DNA from: Planctomycetota bacterium
GTDB lineage: Bacteria > Planctomycetota > Phycisphaerae > Sedimentisphaerales > Anaerohalosphaeraceae
Length of the DNA stretch: 5,396 nt
Assembly: GCA_021160785.1 (NCBI GenBank)
Contig: JAGHBX010000115.1
Span: 1 to 5,396 of the forward strand
Reading direction: 5' to 3'
Both the position numbers and the translations under genes were made by a program. Of the stretch, positions 1 through 5,396 are shown piece after piece; position 1 is the stretch's first letter, and each line of letters begins with the position of its first letter. The notes beneath the pieces are model-generated. The model was not told the DNA's origin. It made no database searches and saw only the letters and a list, made by a program, of their open reading frames with translations.

Positions 1-59
1 ATACTAAAGTGTTGAACTGAACGGATACCAAAGGTATGGTATAAAATACTGTTGGACAT
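1..59 (-). CDS. Transposase N-terminus, ISL3-like (partial, runs off left edge)
   Basis: An ATG at 59-57 on the minus strand opens a frame that stays open to the window edge and encodes MSNSILYHTFGIRSVQHFS. The start is well supported by AAGGAG eight bases upstream. A short N-terminus of the form MSxSxLYHxFGIRG is what I recall from ISL3-family (IS204/IS1001/IS1165) transposases, especially from Planctomycetota-like genomes; in the complete family a zinc-finger region and a DDE catalytic domain follow. None of these later domains are in the window, so activity cannot be judged. The gene points away from the sensor gene but in the same direction of transcription, so sensor transcripts could read into it. 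Only 19 residues are visible. Confidence 0.6.
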   Translation of the reverse strand, partial: MSNSILYHTFGIRSVQHFS

Positions 60-61
60 GG

Positions 62-106
62 CTTTATCTCCTTATGTGGTTTTATTTTTTTCCACATAGT
101 ATAAAG
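62..106 (-). promoter_or_regulatory. Potential hairpin over the transposase ribosome binding site
   Basis: Two pairs of complementary arms nest around an A-rich loop. As minus-strand RNA, CUUUAU (106-101) pairs with AUAAAG (67-62) and UAUGUGG (98-92) pairs with CCACAUA (79-73), leaving a 12-base loop at 91-80. The AGGAG of the ribosome binding site (72-68) lies in the asymmetric internal loop between the two stems, and the ATG follows two bases after the lower stem. The 5' arm lies upstream of the predicted transcription start, so only a transcript entering from outside would form it. Confidence 0.5.
68..73 (-). promoter_or_regulatory. Shine-Dalgarno AAGGAG of the transposase-like gene
   Basis: The minus-strand sequence AAGGAG ends eight bases before the ATG at 59. 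This near-perfect anti-16S match fixes the start of the partial transposase-like gene. It lies in the internal loop of a potential hairpin spanning 62-106. Confidence 0.8.
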
Positions 107-125
107 TCATGTCTTTTTTTGTACA
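98..125 (-). promoter_or_regulatory. Candidate promoter of the transposase-like gene
   Basis: On the minus strand a good -10 hexamer TATACT (103-98) is preceded after 16 bases by TGTACA (125-120), a 4-of-6 match to the -35 consensus. Transcription would start near 91, giving a leader of about 32 bases carrying the Shine-Dalgarno. The -10 is convincing and the -35 is only fair. Confidence 0.45.
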
Positions 126-154
126 GCTTTACCTACGCATTATTCGGAAGAACC

Positions 155-2323
155 CTACTTTTTTGGAAGTCCGGTTCTTTGGCACAGATCGACCATTTCG
201 TCGAGTTTTTGTCGGATCTCGTCGAGTTCGCTTTCTTTGATGGAGGCTTCGATGGATTTTGCCAATTCGGTGTAGATGGGAAATCCGGCAAATCCGCCAA
301 GTCCTTTGAGGGCATGGGCCTTAAAGGCCAGTTCCTTGAGATTCTCCTCATCGAGCGCCTGCTGCATTTCCTCGATTCTGGCGGGCAGGTTTCCAATGAA
401 GGTTACAATGGTCTTTTGATAGTCCGGGTCGTCGGCGAGGAAGGAGGTGATTTTGTCGCCGCGACGAGCCCCCTTGATCTGCTTCTGCTGCTGAATGAAT
501 CGCCAGACTTTCCTCATGAGGATATCTTTCTTGATGGGCTTTCGGACGAAGTCATCGCAGCCGGCGTCGAAACAAAGGGCTTCATCTTGCTCCGTGACGG
601 ACGCGGTCATTGCCACAACAGGCGTGTCGGCATTGAGTGCGTGTGCATGTATCGTCCTTGTGGCTTCCAGGCCGTTCATCCCTGCCATCTGGATGTCCAT
701 GAGAATAACGTCGAATTTCGTGGAGTCGGCAACTTCGACGGCCTCGTAACCGTCGGAGGCAAACGACACGTCGTAACCGGCTTTCTTCAAAAGGGCTTCG
801 AGCAGCATCCTGTTTTCCAGCACATCGTCCACAATTAATACGGCGTATTGTTCGCCATCCTTATCGTCGAGGGGATCGCCGACATTGGGTGAGTTTTTGG
901 GGGCTTGGCGCTTTACCTCGCGGACCTGGGCGACAGGAGCGATTGATTCTGCGGTATGGGCGGACGAATCATCAACGCCGGTGTCGCCAACTTCCTCCTC
1001 GGACAGGTCAATAATTTCGGAGATGATAGAGAGGATGTTCTTTGCGCTTTCGGCAATCATCTGCACGAACCTGTCCTGTTCTGCGGTGAGATTTTCCTGT
1101 TCGAGGAGATCGGCGAAACCTGTGATGCTGTTTAGAGGAGTGCGTATCTGGCGGCTCATGCTGGCAAGGAACCTCGTTTTCCTGGAACTGGCGAGTTCGG
1201 CGAGTTCCTTTGCATCTGTCAGCACCGAGACATCGACAACATTGAGAACGGCGCCGTCGCACCGTTGATCTCGGTAAAGCGGCTGAACCGTGATCTGTAA
1301 ATCTTTTTGACCGATACGATGCTGTATAACGGCGGGTTCGCCTGAAGCTTGCAGCCTGAATGTCTCAATGATGTTTCGCAACTGCTTACCTGCAGGGTGG
1401 CTCATGCAATCGCAAATATTTTGGCCGCGAAGCTGGTCGACGCTCTTTTCGAGCAGCCCGGCAAACCAGGCATTGCCCTCGATAATGTTGGCTGAAGAAT
1501 CGACAAGGACGAAACCTACCTGCATAGCGCTGATGGCGTCGAATAAACCGCCGCTTCCGAGGCGTATTTCCTTTTGCGTTTTCTTGAGTTCGGTAACGTC
1601 GGTGCAGATTCCCATCACGCCGTTGGTTTCGCCGTTGGCGTCGCACAGGGGCAGTTTGCTGGTGAGCAGGTTCATTTCCGAGCCGTCGGCGCGGCAGTGG
1701 GTCTCCTCCATGTTCAGCAGCGGAATTTGCGTCTTCATAACTTCGCGGTCGCACTTGGCGTAGAGGTCGCCCTGATCTCTGTTCGCCTCGATATCGAAGT
1801 CGGTCTTTCCGATGATGGATTCGGGTTTGTCCAGCCCAATCAATCCGGCATAGTTTTCGTTGCAGCCCTGGTAAACGGAATTGGAATCTCTCCAGAAAAC
1901 ACCGCAGCTCACGGCACTGATAACGGTCTCAAACAGCCTTTCCTGTTCAGCGAGCCGCGCGGCGATCCGTGTGCGTTCGCTGGAGATGAACTGGAGTTCT
2001 TCGTTTATTTTGTCCATGGCGACGAAGTTTTCCATCCGTTTCTTCTTCTTGTTGACGATGTAGAAGACGATGCCGACGTTGGCCAGGGAGATGATGCACG
2101 CAGCGGCAATGAAGGCATTCAAGATGTGGTTCTTTGCCGTGCCGGATACGTCGGTGCAGTCGGCGCAGACGGCGAAATGCCTGGCAATCAGCCAAACCAA
2201 GGCAAATGCCGCGCAAACCGCAACCGCGGCAAGTGCTGTGAGAAGAACCGTTTTTTTCCGTTGAAGCCACATCGTATCGGTGTCCCTGCATTTGGTCCCG
2301 ACGGCAGGATCCGTCACCATCAC
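155..2323 (-). CDS. Membrane PAS-PAS hybrid sensor with degenerate kinase core, REC and HPt domains
   Basis: A signalling protein built like a hybrid histidine kinase but without its catalytic core. Numbering from the GTG at 2323: transmembrane segments at about 25-49 and 68-91 flank a short outer loop with C53-A-D-C56. A basic stretch and coiled coil (92-135) lead to PAS1 (about 126-247, PAS_4-like) and PAS2 (about 255-370). A HisKA-like dimerisation domain (about 375-445) reads FLASMSRQIRTPLN, with R391 where the phosphoacceptor His belongs. A hydrophilic linker (446-490) sits where an HATPase domain should be; no N, G1 or G2 box is present. REC (492-610) keeps D499, D500, phosphoacceptor D543, T573 and K595. 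HPt (about 625-718) keeps H670 in AHALKG. It probably exchanges phosphoryl groups with other proteins rather than making them. The start is uncertain: GTG 2323 and ATG 2320 lack a clear ribosome binding site, whereas ATG 2272 (residue 18) has AGGGA upstream and opens a typical N-terminal membrane anchor, so it is at least as likely. The C-terminus abuts the IS end. Confidence 0.9.
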   Translation of the reverse strand: MMVTDPAVGTKCRDTDTMWLQRKKTVLLTALAAVAVCAAFALVWLIARHFAVCADCTDVSGTAKNHILNAFIAAACIISLANVGIVFYIVNKKKKRMENFVAMDKINEELQFISSERTRIAARLAEQERLFETVISAVSCGVFWRDSNSVYQGCNENYAGLIGLDKPESIIGKTDFDIEANRDQGDLYAKCDREVMKTQIPLLNMEETHCRADGSEMNLLTSKLPLCDANGETNGVMGICTDVTELKKTQKEIRLGSGGLFDAISAMQVGFVLVDSSANIIEGNAWFAGLLEKSVDQLRGQNICDCMSHPAGKQLRNIIETFRLQASGEPAVIQHRIGQKDLQITVQPLYRDQRCDGAVLNVVDVSVLTDAKELAELASSRKTRFLASMSRQIRTPLNSITGFADLLEQENLTAEQDRFVQMIAESAKNILSIISEIIDLSEEEVGDTGVDDSSAHTAESIAPVAQVREVKRQAPKNSPNVGDPLDDKDGEQYAVLIVDDVLENRMLLEALLKKAGYDVSFASDGYEAVEVADSTKFDVILMDIQMAGMNGLEATRTIHAHALNADTPVVAMTASVTEQDEALCFDAGCDDFVRKPIKKDILMRKVWRFIQQQKQIKGARRGDKITSFLADDPDYQKTIVTFIGNLPARIEEMQQALDEENLKELAFKAHALKGLGGFAGFPIYTELAKSIEASIKESELDEIRQKLDEMVDLCQRTGLPKK

Positions 2324-2536
2324 ACTATTACCGGCACCGGTGGGTGGTTATCGGGTCTAAACAGACGCTGAGCCAACACCGGCGCATCAAAATAATATCG
2401 GTCAGCCGAACCGGACCCTTAACGCAATAAACCCGGATAATCGCGGCATTTGAGGTCTTGACTTTGTGCGTGATTTGGGCTATCTTTACCGTCTGTTTGT
2501 AAGTTGGTCCGTTAATGGCGGCATGGCGGCGTTGAT
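2324..2536. other. Divergent intergenic region between the sensor gene and the CBM9-like gene
   Basis: This 213-bp stretch separates the minus-strand sensor gene from the plus-strand gene cluster and must hold the control sites of both. A good plus-strand promoter candidate lies at 2458-2486. For the sensor gene I see only a weak minus-strand candidate, TTGGCT then GATAAC at 18-base spacing, which I do not list as a promoter. TTATCGGGT (2348-2356) and ACCCGGATAA (2431-2440) form an imperfect, widely spaced inverted pair that could be half sites but may be chance. I see no convincing small gene or RNA. Confidence 0.6.
2458..2486 (+). promoter_or_regulatory. Sigma70-type promoter candidate for the plus-strand cluster
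   Basis: TTGACT (2458-2463) matches the -35 consensus at 5 of 6 positions and is followed after exactly 17 bases by TATCTT (2481-2486), 4 of 6 for the -10. Predicted transcription start is near 2493, leaving about 44 bases of leader before the ATG at 2537. It is the best promoter-like sequence in the divergent region. Confidence 0.5.
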
Positions 2537-3607
2537 ATGATTTATCGATATGTCCAATTTGTTGGTCTCGGCATAGTTGTCCTGCTTGTGCCGCTTGCGG
2601 GTGCGAAGGGACTGGCTGGTCGTAACGCGATTGAGTTGCGGGTGCAGAATTTTACCGTGCCGCCGTCCACCGGCCCGGTCGGTCATCTGCTTGTGCAAAA
2701 TGTTCACGATACCGCGTATAAGGGCAAAGTCCAGTTGAAATTTCCGGCCGGCTGGACATACACACCGATGGTGTTCGACCTGTCGCTGGAGCCGCATGAG
2801 TCTGTGCGGCTGCCCTTTACAATCGACAAGGCCGTTGACGCAAAAACAAACAGTTATGCGGTCGAACTGATCGCCACAGACAGCACCGGCGGCGGGATAT
2901 CCCGGAAGCAGAATATCGTCTGCGCCAGCGCGCCCTACTTCAAGCCTAAGATAGACGGCAATATCGCTGACTGGGCCGATTCCATACCGGTTACTTTTGT
3001 TGGCAATGGCAAAAAGACCGTCATCCGGACGTACTGGACGAAAAGACTGTGGAGTGTGTGCGTAGAAGTAGAGGAAGCCAAACTGGGCGGCTACCGGAAG
3101 AACGCCGAAGCCGGCACAGTTGACGCGGTTCAATTCGCATTAGCAGTCGGCGGCGCCGAAACCGGCTCAAAGCCCGAGGACAAGGCGAATCGTTATGAGT
3201 TTTTGATCGTCGATTGCCCCGGTCTGTTTGCCAAAGACAAGTGCTTCTTGTTGGCCAGGCCCGGTGAGGTGCTCGGGCTGTCGCAGGAAGTACGGAGCCT
3301 CGACGGTCTTGAATTCGCCGCGGCGGGAGTCGTCGTGAAACGCAAAGGCAAGACGACCGTTTACGAATGTTCGATACCATTTTCTGCGATGCCTCAGATA
3401 CGCCCCGACACAGGCAGGGAAATCTGTTTTTCCATACTGGTCCACGATCCCGACGATACGGGCATTAGGGACTGGGGCAAAGCGGCGGGACTTTGGCAGT
3501 CGCAGCGAAACAAATACGCGTGGTGTTCGTGGCAGGGCGTCAAATGGGCCGAGCCGCCGCCTTACGATAATAAGATCGAGTGGGGACTTTGCTCGTCCAA
3601 GTATTGA
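2537..3607 (+). CDS. Exported protein with Ig/NEW3-like and CBM9-like domains
   Basis: A 356-residue secreted protein with no recognisable catalytic domain. Residues 1-24 form a signal peptide (Arg4, a hydrophobic run, then AGA before Lys24). Residues of about 33-130 look like an all-beta Ig-fold domain of the NEW3 (NPCBM-associated) type, with the pattern of a Pro/Gly-containing FPAGW turn and an EPHESVRLPF strand. Residues 136-356 resemble the CBM9/DOMON-like sugar-binding fold: it opens with KIDGNIADWADSI, then YWTKRLWSVCVEV, VDAVQFAL, a TVYECSIPFSAM strand and a Trp-rich C-terminus. Such domains bind glycans or act as ligand-binding modules in exported enzymes. The ATG at 2537 follows an in-frame TAA (2513) and gives a complete signal peptide; the ribosome binding site is weak. 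It is divergent from the sensor gene and 49 bp before the FIST gene, probably in one operon. The domain calls are from pattern and the ligand is unknown. Confidence 0.85.
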   Translation: MIYRYVQFVGLGIVVLLVPLAGAKGLAGRNAIELRVQNFTVPPSTGPVGHLLVQNVHDTAYKGKVQLKFPAGWTYTPMVFDLSLEPHESVRLPFTIDKAVDAKTNSYAVELIATDSTGGGISRKQNIVCASAPYFKPKIDGNIADWADSIPVTFVGNGKKTVIRTYWTKRLWSVCVEVEEAKLGGYRKNAEAGTVDAVQFALAVGGAETGSKPEDKANRYEFLIVDCPGLFAKDKCFLLARPGEVLGLSQEVRSLDGLEFAAAGVVVKRKGKTTVYECSIPFSAMPQIRPDTGREICFSILVHDPDDTGIRDWGKAAGLWQSQRNKYAWCSWQGVKWAEPPPYDNKIEWGLCSSKY

Positions 3608-3608
3608 A

Positions 3609-3643
3609 TAGTTTATAGTTCGTAGTTCATAGTTCGTAGTTAA
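3609..3643 (+). repeat. Five tandem TAGTTNN heptads
   Basis: The units are TAGTTTA, TAGTTCG, TAGTTCA, TAGTTCG and TAGTTAA. They fill the gap from one base after the TGA of the CBM9-like gene to the Shine-Dalgarno of the FIST gene, and the last unit overlaps its AA. At a higher order this is a 14-bp unit present twice (3615-3628 and 3629-3642, 13 of 14 identical). The tract is much more AT-rich than its surroundings. In one minus-strand frame it translates as NYELR-type residues, a signature I remember from spurious proteins over dispersed intergenic repeats in environmental bacterial genomes. Confidence 0.85.
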
Positions 3644-3648
3644 GGAGG
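3642..3648 (+). promoter_or_regulatory. Shine-Dalgarno AAGGAGG of the FIST lipoprotein gene
   Basis: A full AAGGAGG lies eight bases before the ATG at 3657. It decides the start codon and is far stronger than the signals of the neighbouring genes. Its first two bases are the end of the heptad tract. Confidence 0.9.
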
Positions 3649-3656
3649 TTTGCATT

Positions 3657-4712
3657 ATGTGTCGTGTTAAGAAGGTCGCTATCGGGTTGCTGGTTTTGAT
3701 CTCTGCGTGTTTTTTGTCGGGCTGCGGAGCGTTGTCCGTGGACAAATATGTCGCCCCGGATGCAGTCTCCGGCGGTGATATTGTCATGCAGGCGGCGGCT
3801 GCACAGGACGCCGATCCGTTTGCCGCGGGGCGGGCGGCCGCACAGGCCCTGAAAGACAAAATGGGCTCGACGGCGCCGCACGCGGTTATCATCGCCGAGT
3901 GTTTCGAAGATTGCGCCGACAAGAACCGGGCGCTCAAAGGCGTATGTTCGGTGTTCCCGCGCCGGATTGTCTTTGGCTTTGCGACATACGGATCGTTCAG
4001 TCAGGCCGGCTGTCTCGATGTCGATTCAGTGGGCCTGACCGGTATAGGCGGCGACGGGATATCGGTGTCGGCGGCGATAAGGGAAAACCTCGGCATCGCA
4101 GGTCTCACCATGGAGGCCAATGAAAGCGAACTCCAAAGTCGTCTGCGAACAGACGGCGCCGAACTGGCAGGCGGTATAGGCAGGCGACCGGATGATCGCC
4201 TTCTGGTCGTCATGGCCGATGCCCACTCGCCGAAGAACCAGTTCCTTGTCGAAGGCGTTCAGCAGGTCGTGGGAAATAAATTTCCCATAACGGGGGGTTC
4301 GGCCAACAAAAACGCCGGCCAGACCTACGTTTACTATCAGGGCCAAATGTACACCGACAGCGCGATTGCCCTGATGCTGTCGGGCGATTTTAAGGTATCC
4401 CTGTCCGGCAGACAGGCTAAGGACAACGCCAAAGTCATTTCGTCTGCCGCCGACGGCGCAGCCGAGGCGATGGCTGCTTCTACTGCAAAACCGTTCGGCG
4501 TCCTGGCCTACAACTGCGCAGGCAGAAAGGGCAAACTCGATAATATCTCCGACGAGCTTGCGGCAATTCAAAGCGAGATCGGAAAAACAATACCCCTCTT
4601 CGGCTGCTACTGCGCAGGAGAAATAGGCCCCGCCGACACCGCCGAAAAGAACACAAAAGTACTAAGCTCCGGTGTGGGCTGGCATCTGATGTTCACTGTT
4701 TTGAGAAGATAA
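3657..4712 (+). CDS. FIST-domain lipoprotein (FIST_N plus FIST_C)
   Basis: A 351-residue predicted lipoprotein. The N-terminus has Arg/Lys residues, a hydrophobic run (7-20) and the lipobox L20-S-G-C23, so C23 should be lipidated. Gly at +2 would allow outer-membrane sorting under E. coli rules. The mature part matches the FIST fold: residues of about 54-245 fit FIST_N (DPFAAGRAAAQAL, VFGFATYG, LLVVMADA, FPITGGSANKNAG), and about 255-350 fit FIST_C (GVLAYNCAGRK and PLFGCYCAGEIGP near the end). FIST domains are known as putative small-ligand sensors usually linked to signal transduction proteins, and this gene lies two genes from a PAS sensor. FIST proteins are normally regarded as cytoplasmic, so the lipid anchor is unusual. 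The mature protein has several non-lipobox Cys (82, 86, 97, 119, 287, 317, 319). The gene is flanked by short gaps and is likely co-transcribed with both neighbours. No disruption is visible. The fold is confident and the ligand unknown. Confidence 0.88.
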   Translation: MCRVKKVAIGLLVLISACFLSGCGALSVDKYVAPDAVSGGDIVMQAAAAQDADPFAAGRAAAQALKDKMGSTAPHAVIIAECFEDCADKNRALKGVCSVFPRRIVFGFATYGSFSQAGCLDVDSVGLTGIGGDGISVSAAIRENLGIAGLTMEANESELQSRLRTDGAELAGGIGRRPDDRLLVVMADAHSPKNQFLVEGVQQVVGNKFPITGGSANKNAGQTYVYYQGQMYTDSAIALMLSGDFKVSLSGRQAKDNAKVISSAADGAAEAMAASTAKPFGVLAYNCAGRKGKLDNISDELAAIQSEIGKTIPLFGCYCAGEIGPADTAEKNTKVLSSGVGWHLMFTVLRR

Positions 4713-4740
4713 GCTGAGTGAAATGATAATTACGGGTTTT

Positions 4741-4744
4741 GAGG
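4741..4744 (+). promoter_or_regulatory. Shine-Dalgarno GAGG of the URO-D-like gene
   Basis: GAGG lies seven bases before the ATG at 4752, separated by a T-run. It supports this ATG over the in-frame ATG at 4761. Confidence 0.55.
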
Positions 4745-4751
4745 TTTTTTG

Positions 4752-5396
4752 ATGAGTGAGATGACGTCAGCGGAGCGGGTTATGTGTGTGTTGCGGCGCC
4801 AGCAGCCGGACCGGATACCGCATTTTGAGTGGATTATTGATAAGCAGGTTCGCGAGGCGATATGTCCGGGCTGTACGATGGAAGAGTTCAGTGTTCGGAT
4901 GGGGCTGGATGCGATATTGACGGGTGCGGATTTTGCGAAGGAAGAGATATCGCCCGGCAAATTCCGCAACGAGTGGGGGATGATCTCGGAGGATACCGGC
5001 CAGGAGCATTCGTTTCCGTTGGGCGGACCAATAAGCACATTTGACGACCTGAAGAAATACGAGCCGCCCGATCCTCATGCGGCGGGACGCTACGACAGCA
5101 TCGAGCGGGTTGTCGCCAGGTACAAGGGCGACAAGGCCGTTGGCGTGCACTTGAACGATGTGTTTTCGATCCCGCGGAATCTGATGGGGATGGAAAATCT
5201 GCTGATGGCGTTCGTCGCCGAGCCCGAGCTTATCAAGGGGCTGGTGGAGCTTTCCGTGGAGATCAATATCGAGATGGCAAAGGAAGTCGCCAAACGCGGG
5301 GTGGACTTTGTCTTTACCGGTGACGATTACGCGGCGACCGAAGGGCCGATGATTTCGCCGGCCATGTTCCGTGAGTTTCTGTACGAGCCCTTGAAG
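4752..5396 (+). CDS. URO-D/MtaA-family protein (partial, runs off right edge)
   Basis: An open frame of 215 codons without a stop before the window edge. It fits the N-terminal half or more of uroporphyrinogen-decarboxylase superfamily proteins (PF01208-like, usually about 340-400 residues). Marks are the opening TSAERVMCVLRRQQPDRIPHF, the middle GVHLNDVFSIPRNLMGMENLLM with PELIKGLVEL after it, and GVDFVFTGDDYAATEGPMISPAMFREFL at 183-210. The RQAGRY motif near the N-terminus of true HemE is absent, so it is more likely one of the divergent paralogues, which include corrinoid-dependent methyltransferases such as MtaA and many uncharacterised proteins. The zinc-ligand region that would separate these lies past the window. 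It starts 39 bp after the FIST gene with no terminator between, so an operon is likely. It is predicted to be cytoplasmic, since no signal peptide is seen. Substrate unknown. Confidence 0.85.
   Translation, partial: MSEMTSAERVMCVLRRQQPDRIPHFEWIIDKQVREAICPGCTMEEFSVRMGLDAILTGADFAKEEISPGKFRNEWGMISEDTGQEHSFPLGGPISTFDDLKKYEPPDPHAAGRYDSIERVVARYKGDKAVGVHLNDVFSIPRNLMGMENLLMAFVAEPELIKGLVELSVEINIEMAKEVAKRGVDFVFTGDDYAATEGPMISPAMFREFLYEPLK

Larger units (their letters stand above)
1..155 (-). mobile_element. End of a probable ISL3-type insertion sequence (partial)
   Basis: On the minus strand the sequence starting at 155 reads GGGTTCTTCCGAATAATGCG. A start with GG and a TTCTTCC-like core resembles, from memory, terminal inverted repeats of ISL3-family elements. 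About 95 bp further in lies a strong Shine-Dalgarno and the start of a transposase-like reading frame, which is the usual layout of an IS left end. The rest of the element, including the other inverted repeat, lies beyond position 1. The element abuts the stop codon of the sensor gene. The outside sequence next to the end (156-163, TACTTTTT on the plus strand) is AT-rich, as expected for an ISL3 target. The family assignment is a recollection from short sequence and the exact boundary could be off by a few bases. Confidence 0.55.

Noticed and set aside
62..119. Hairpin plus T-run read as a plus-strand terminator
   Set aside because: The stem is AT-rich and interrupted, and the T-run starts seven bases after it; no plus-strand gene ends before it within the window. 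A translation-control hairpin fits better.
74..838. Long plus-strand reading frame opposite the 3' half of the sensor gene
   Set aside because: It is antisense to the REC and HPt coding sequence, shows no recognisable domain, and its start lies inside the IS leader. The opposite strand encodes conserved domains.
1574..2371. Long plus-strand reading frame opposite the sensor N-terminal half
   Set aside because: Shadow of the PAS and membrane coding sequence; it gives no recognisable domain and has no ribosome binding site.
2348..2440. TTATCGGGT and ACCCGGATAA as an operator pair
   Set aside because: The match needs a one-base insertion and the arms are about 75 bp apart; chance is a sufficient explanation.
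2486..3133. Minus-strand reading frame opposite the CBM9-like gene
   Set aside because: It is antisense to the signal peptide and Ig-like domain coding sequence and runs into the promoter region without a recognisable domain.
3609..3643. Heptad tract as a CRISPR array
   Set aside because: The units are 7 bp, directly adjacent and without spacers.
3167..3937. Minus-strand frame crossing the CBM9 and FIST genes and the repeat
   Set aside because: Its only distinctive segment is the NYELR-like translation of the heptad repeat; the rest is antisense to two well-supported genes.
4752..5396. Assignment as HemE, the haem pathway uroporphyrinogen decarboxylase
   Set aside because: The conserved N-terminal RQAGRY motif of HemE is missing; the protein matches divergent superfamily members instead.

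Overview
The window reads as part of a moderately GC-rich genome of an environmental, probably anaerobic, bacterium. The best guess is Planctomycetota, near the Phycisphaerae. This rests on gene content (PAS sensor protein, CBM9-like exported protein, FIST lipoprotein, non-HemE URO-D family protein) and on an intergenic heptad repeat, not on any marker gene, so it is tentative.

Layout. Positions 1-155 look like one end of an insertion sequence. A minus-strand gene with a strong ribosome binding site begins at 59 and runs off the left edge; its first 19 residues resemble ISL3-type transposases. The putative IS end abuts, and may supply the last base of, the stop codon of the next gene. Positions 155-2323 (minus) hold a 722-residue membrane sensor protein: two transmembrane segments, two PAS domains, a histidine-kinase dimerisation domain, a receiver domain and an HPt domain. 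It looks like a hybrid kinase but has no ATPase domain, and the phosphoacceptor histidine of the dimerisation domain is arginine. It should therefore be unable to make phosphoryl groups itself, while its receiver Asp and HPt His are intact.

A 213-bp divergent intergenic region (2324-2536) carries a good sigma70-type promoter for the plus strand. Three plus-strand genes follow: an exported protein with an Ig/NEW3-like domain and a CBM9-like domain (2537-3607), a FIST-domain lipoprotein (3657-4712), and the first 215 residues of a URO-D/MtaA-like protein (4752 to the right edge). The gaps are short (49 and 39 bp) with no visible terminator, so these may form one operon. The 49-bp gap is filled by five tandem TAGTTNN heptads running into the ribosome binding site.

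How they might work together (inference): the exported CBM9 protein and the FIST lipoprotein are candidate ligand binders outside the cytoplasm, beside a membrane PAS protein that could pass a signal through REC and HPt to or from a kinase encoded elsewhere. The URO-D-like protein may be the metabolic output. The sequence does not prove a functional link. The least ordinary features are the catalytically emptied hybrid kinase and an IS leader arranged so that outside transcripts, but not its own, would fold over the transposase ribosome binding site.
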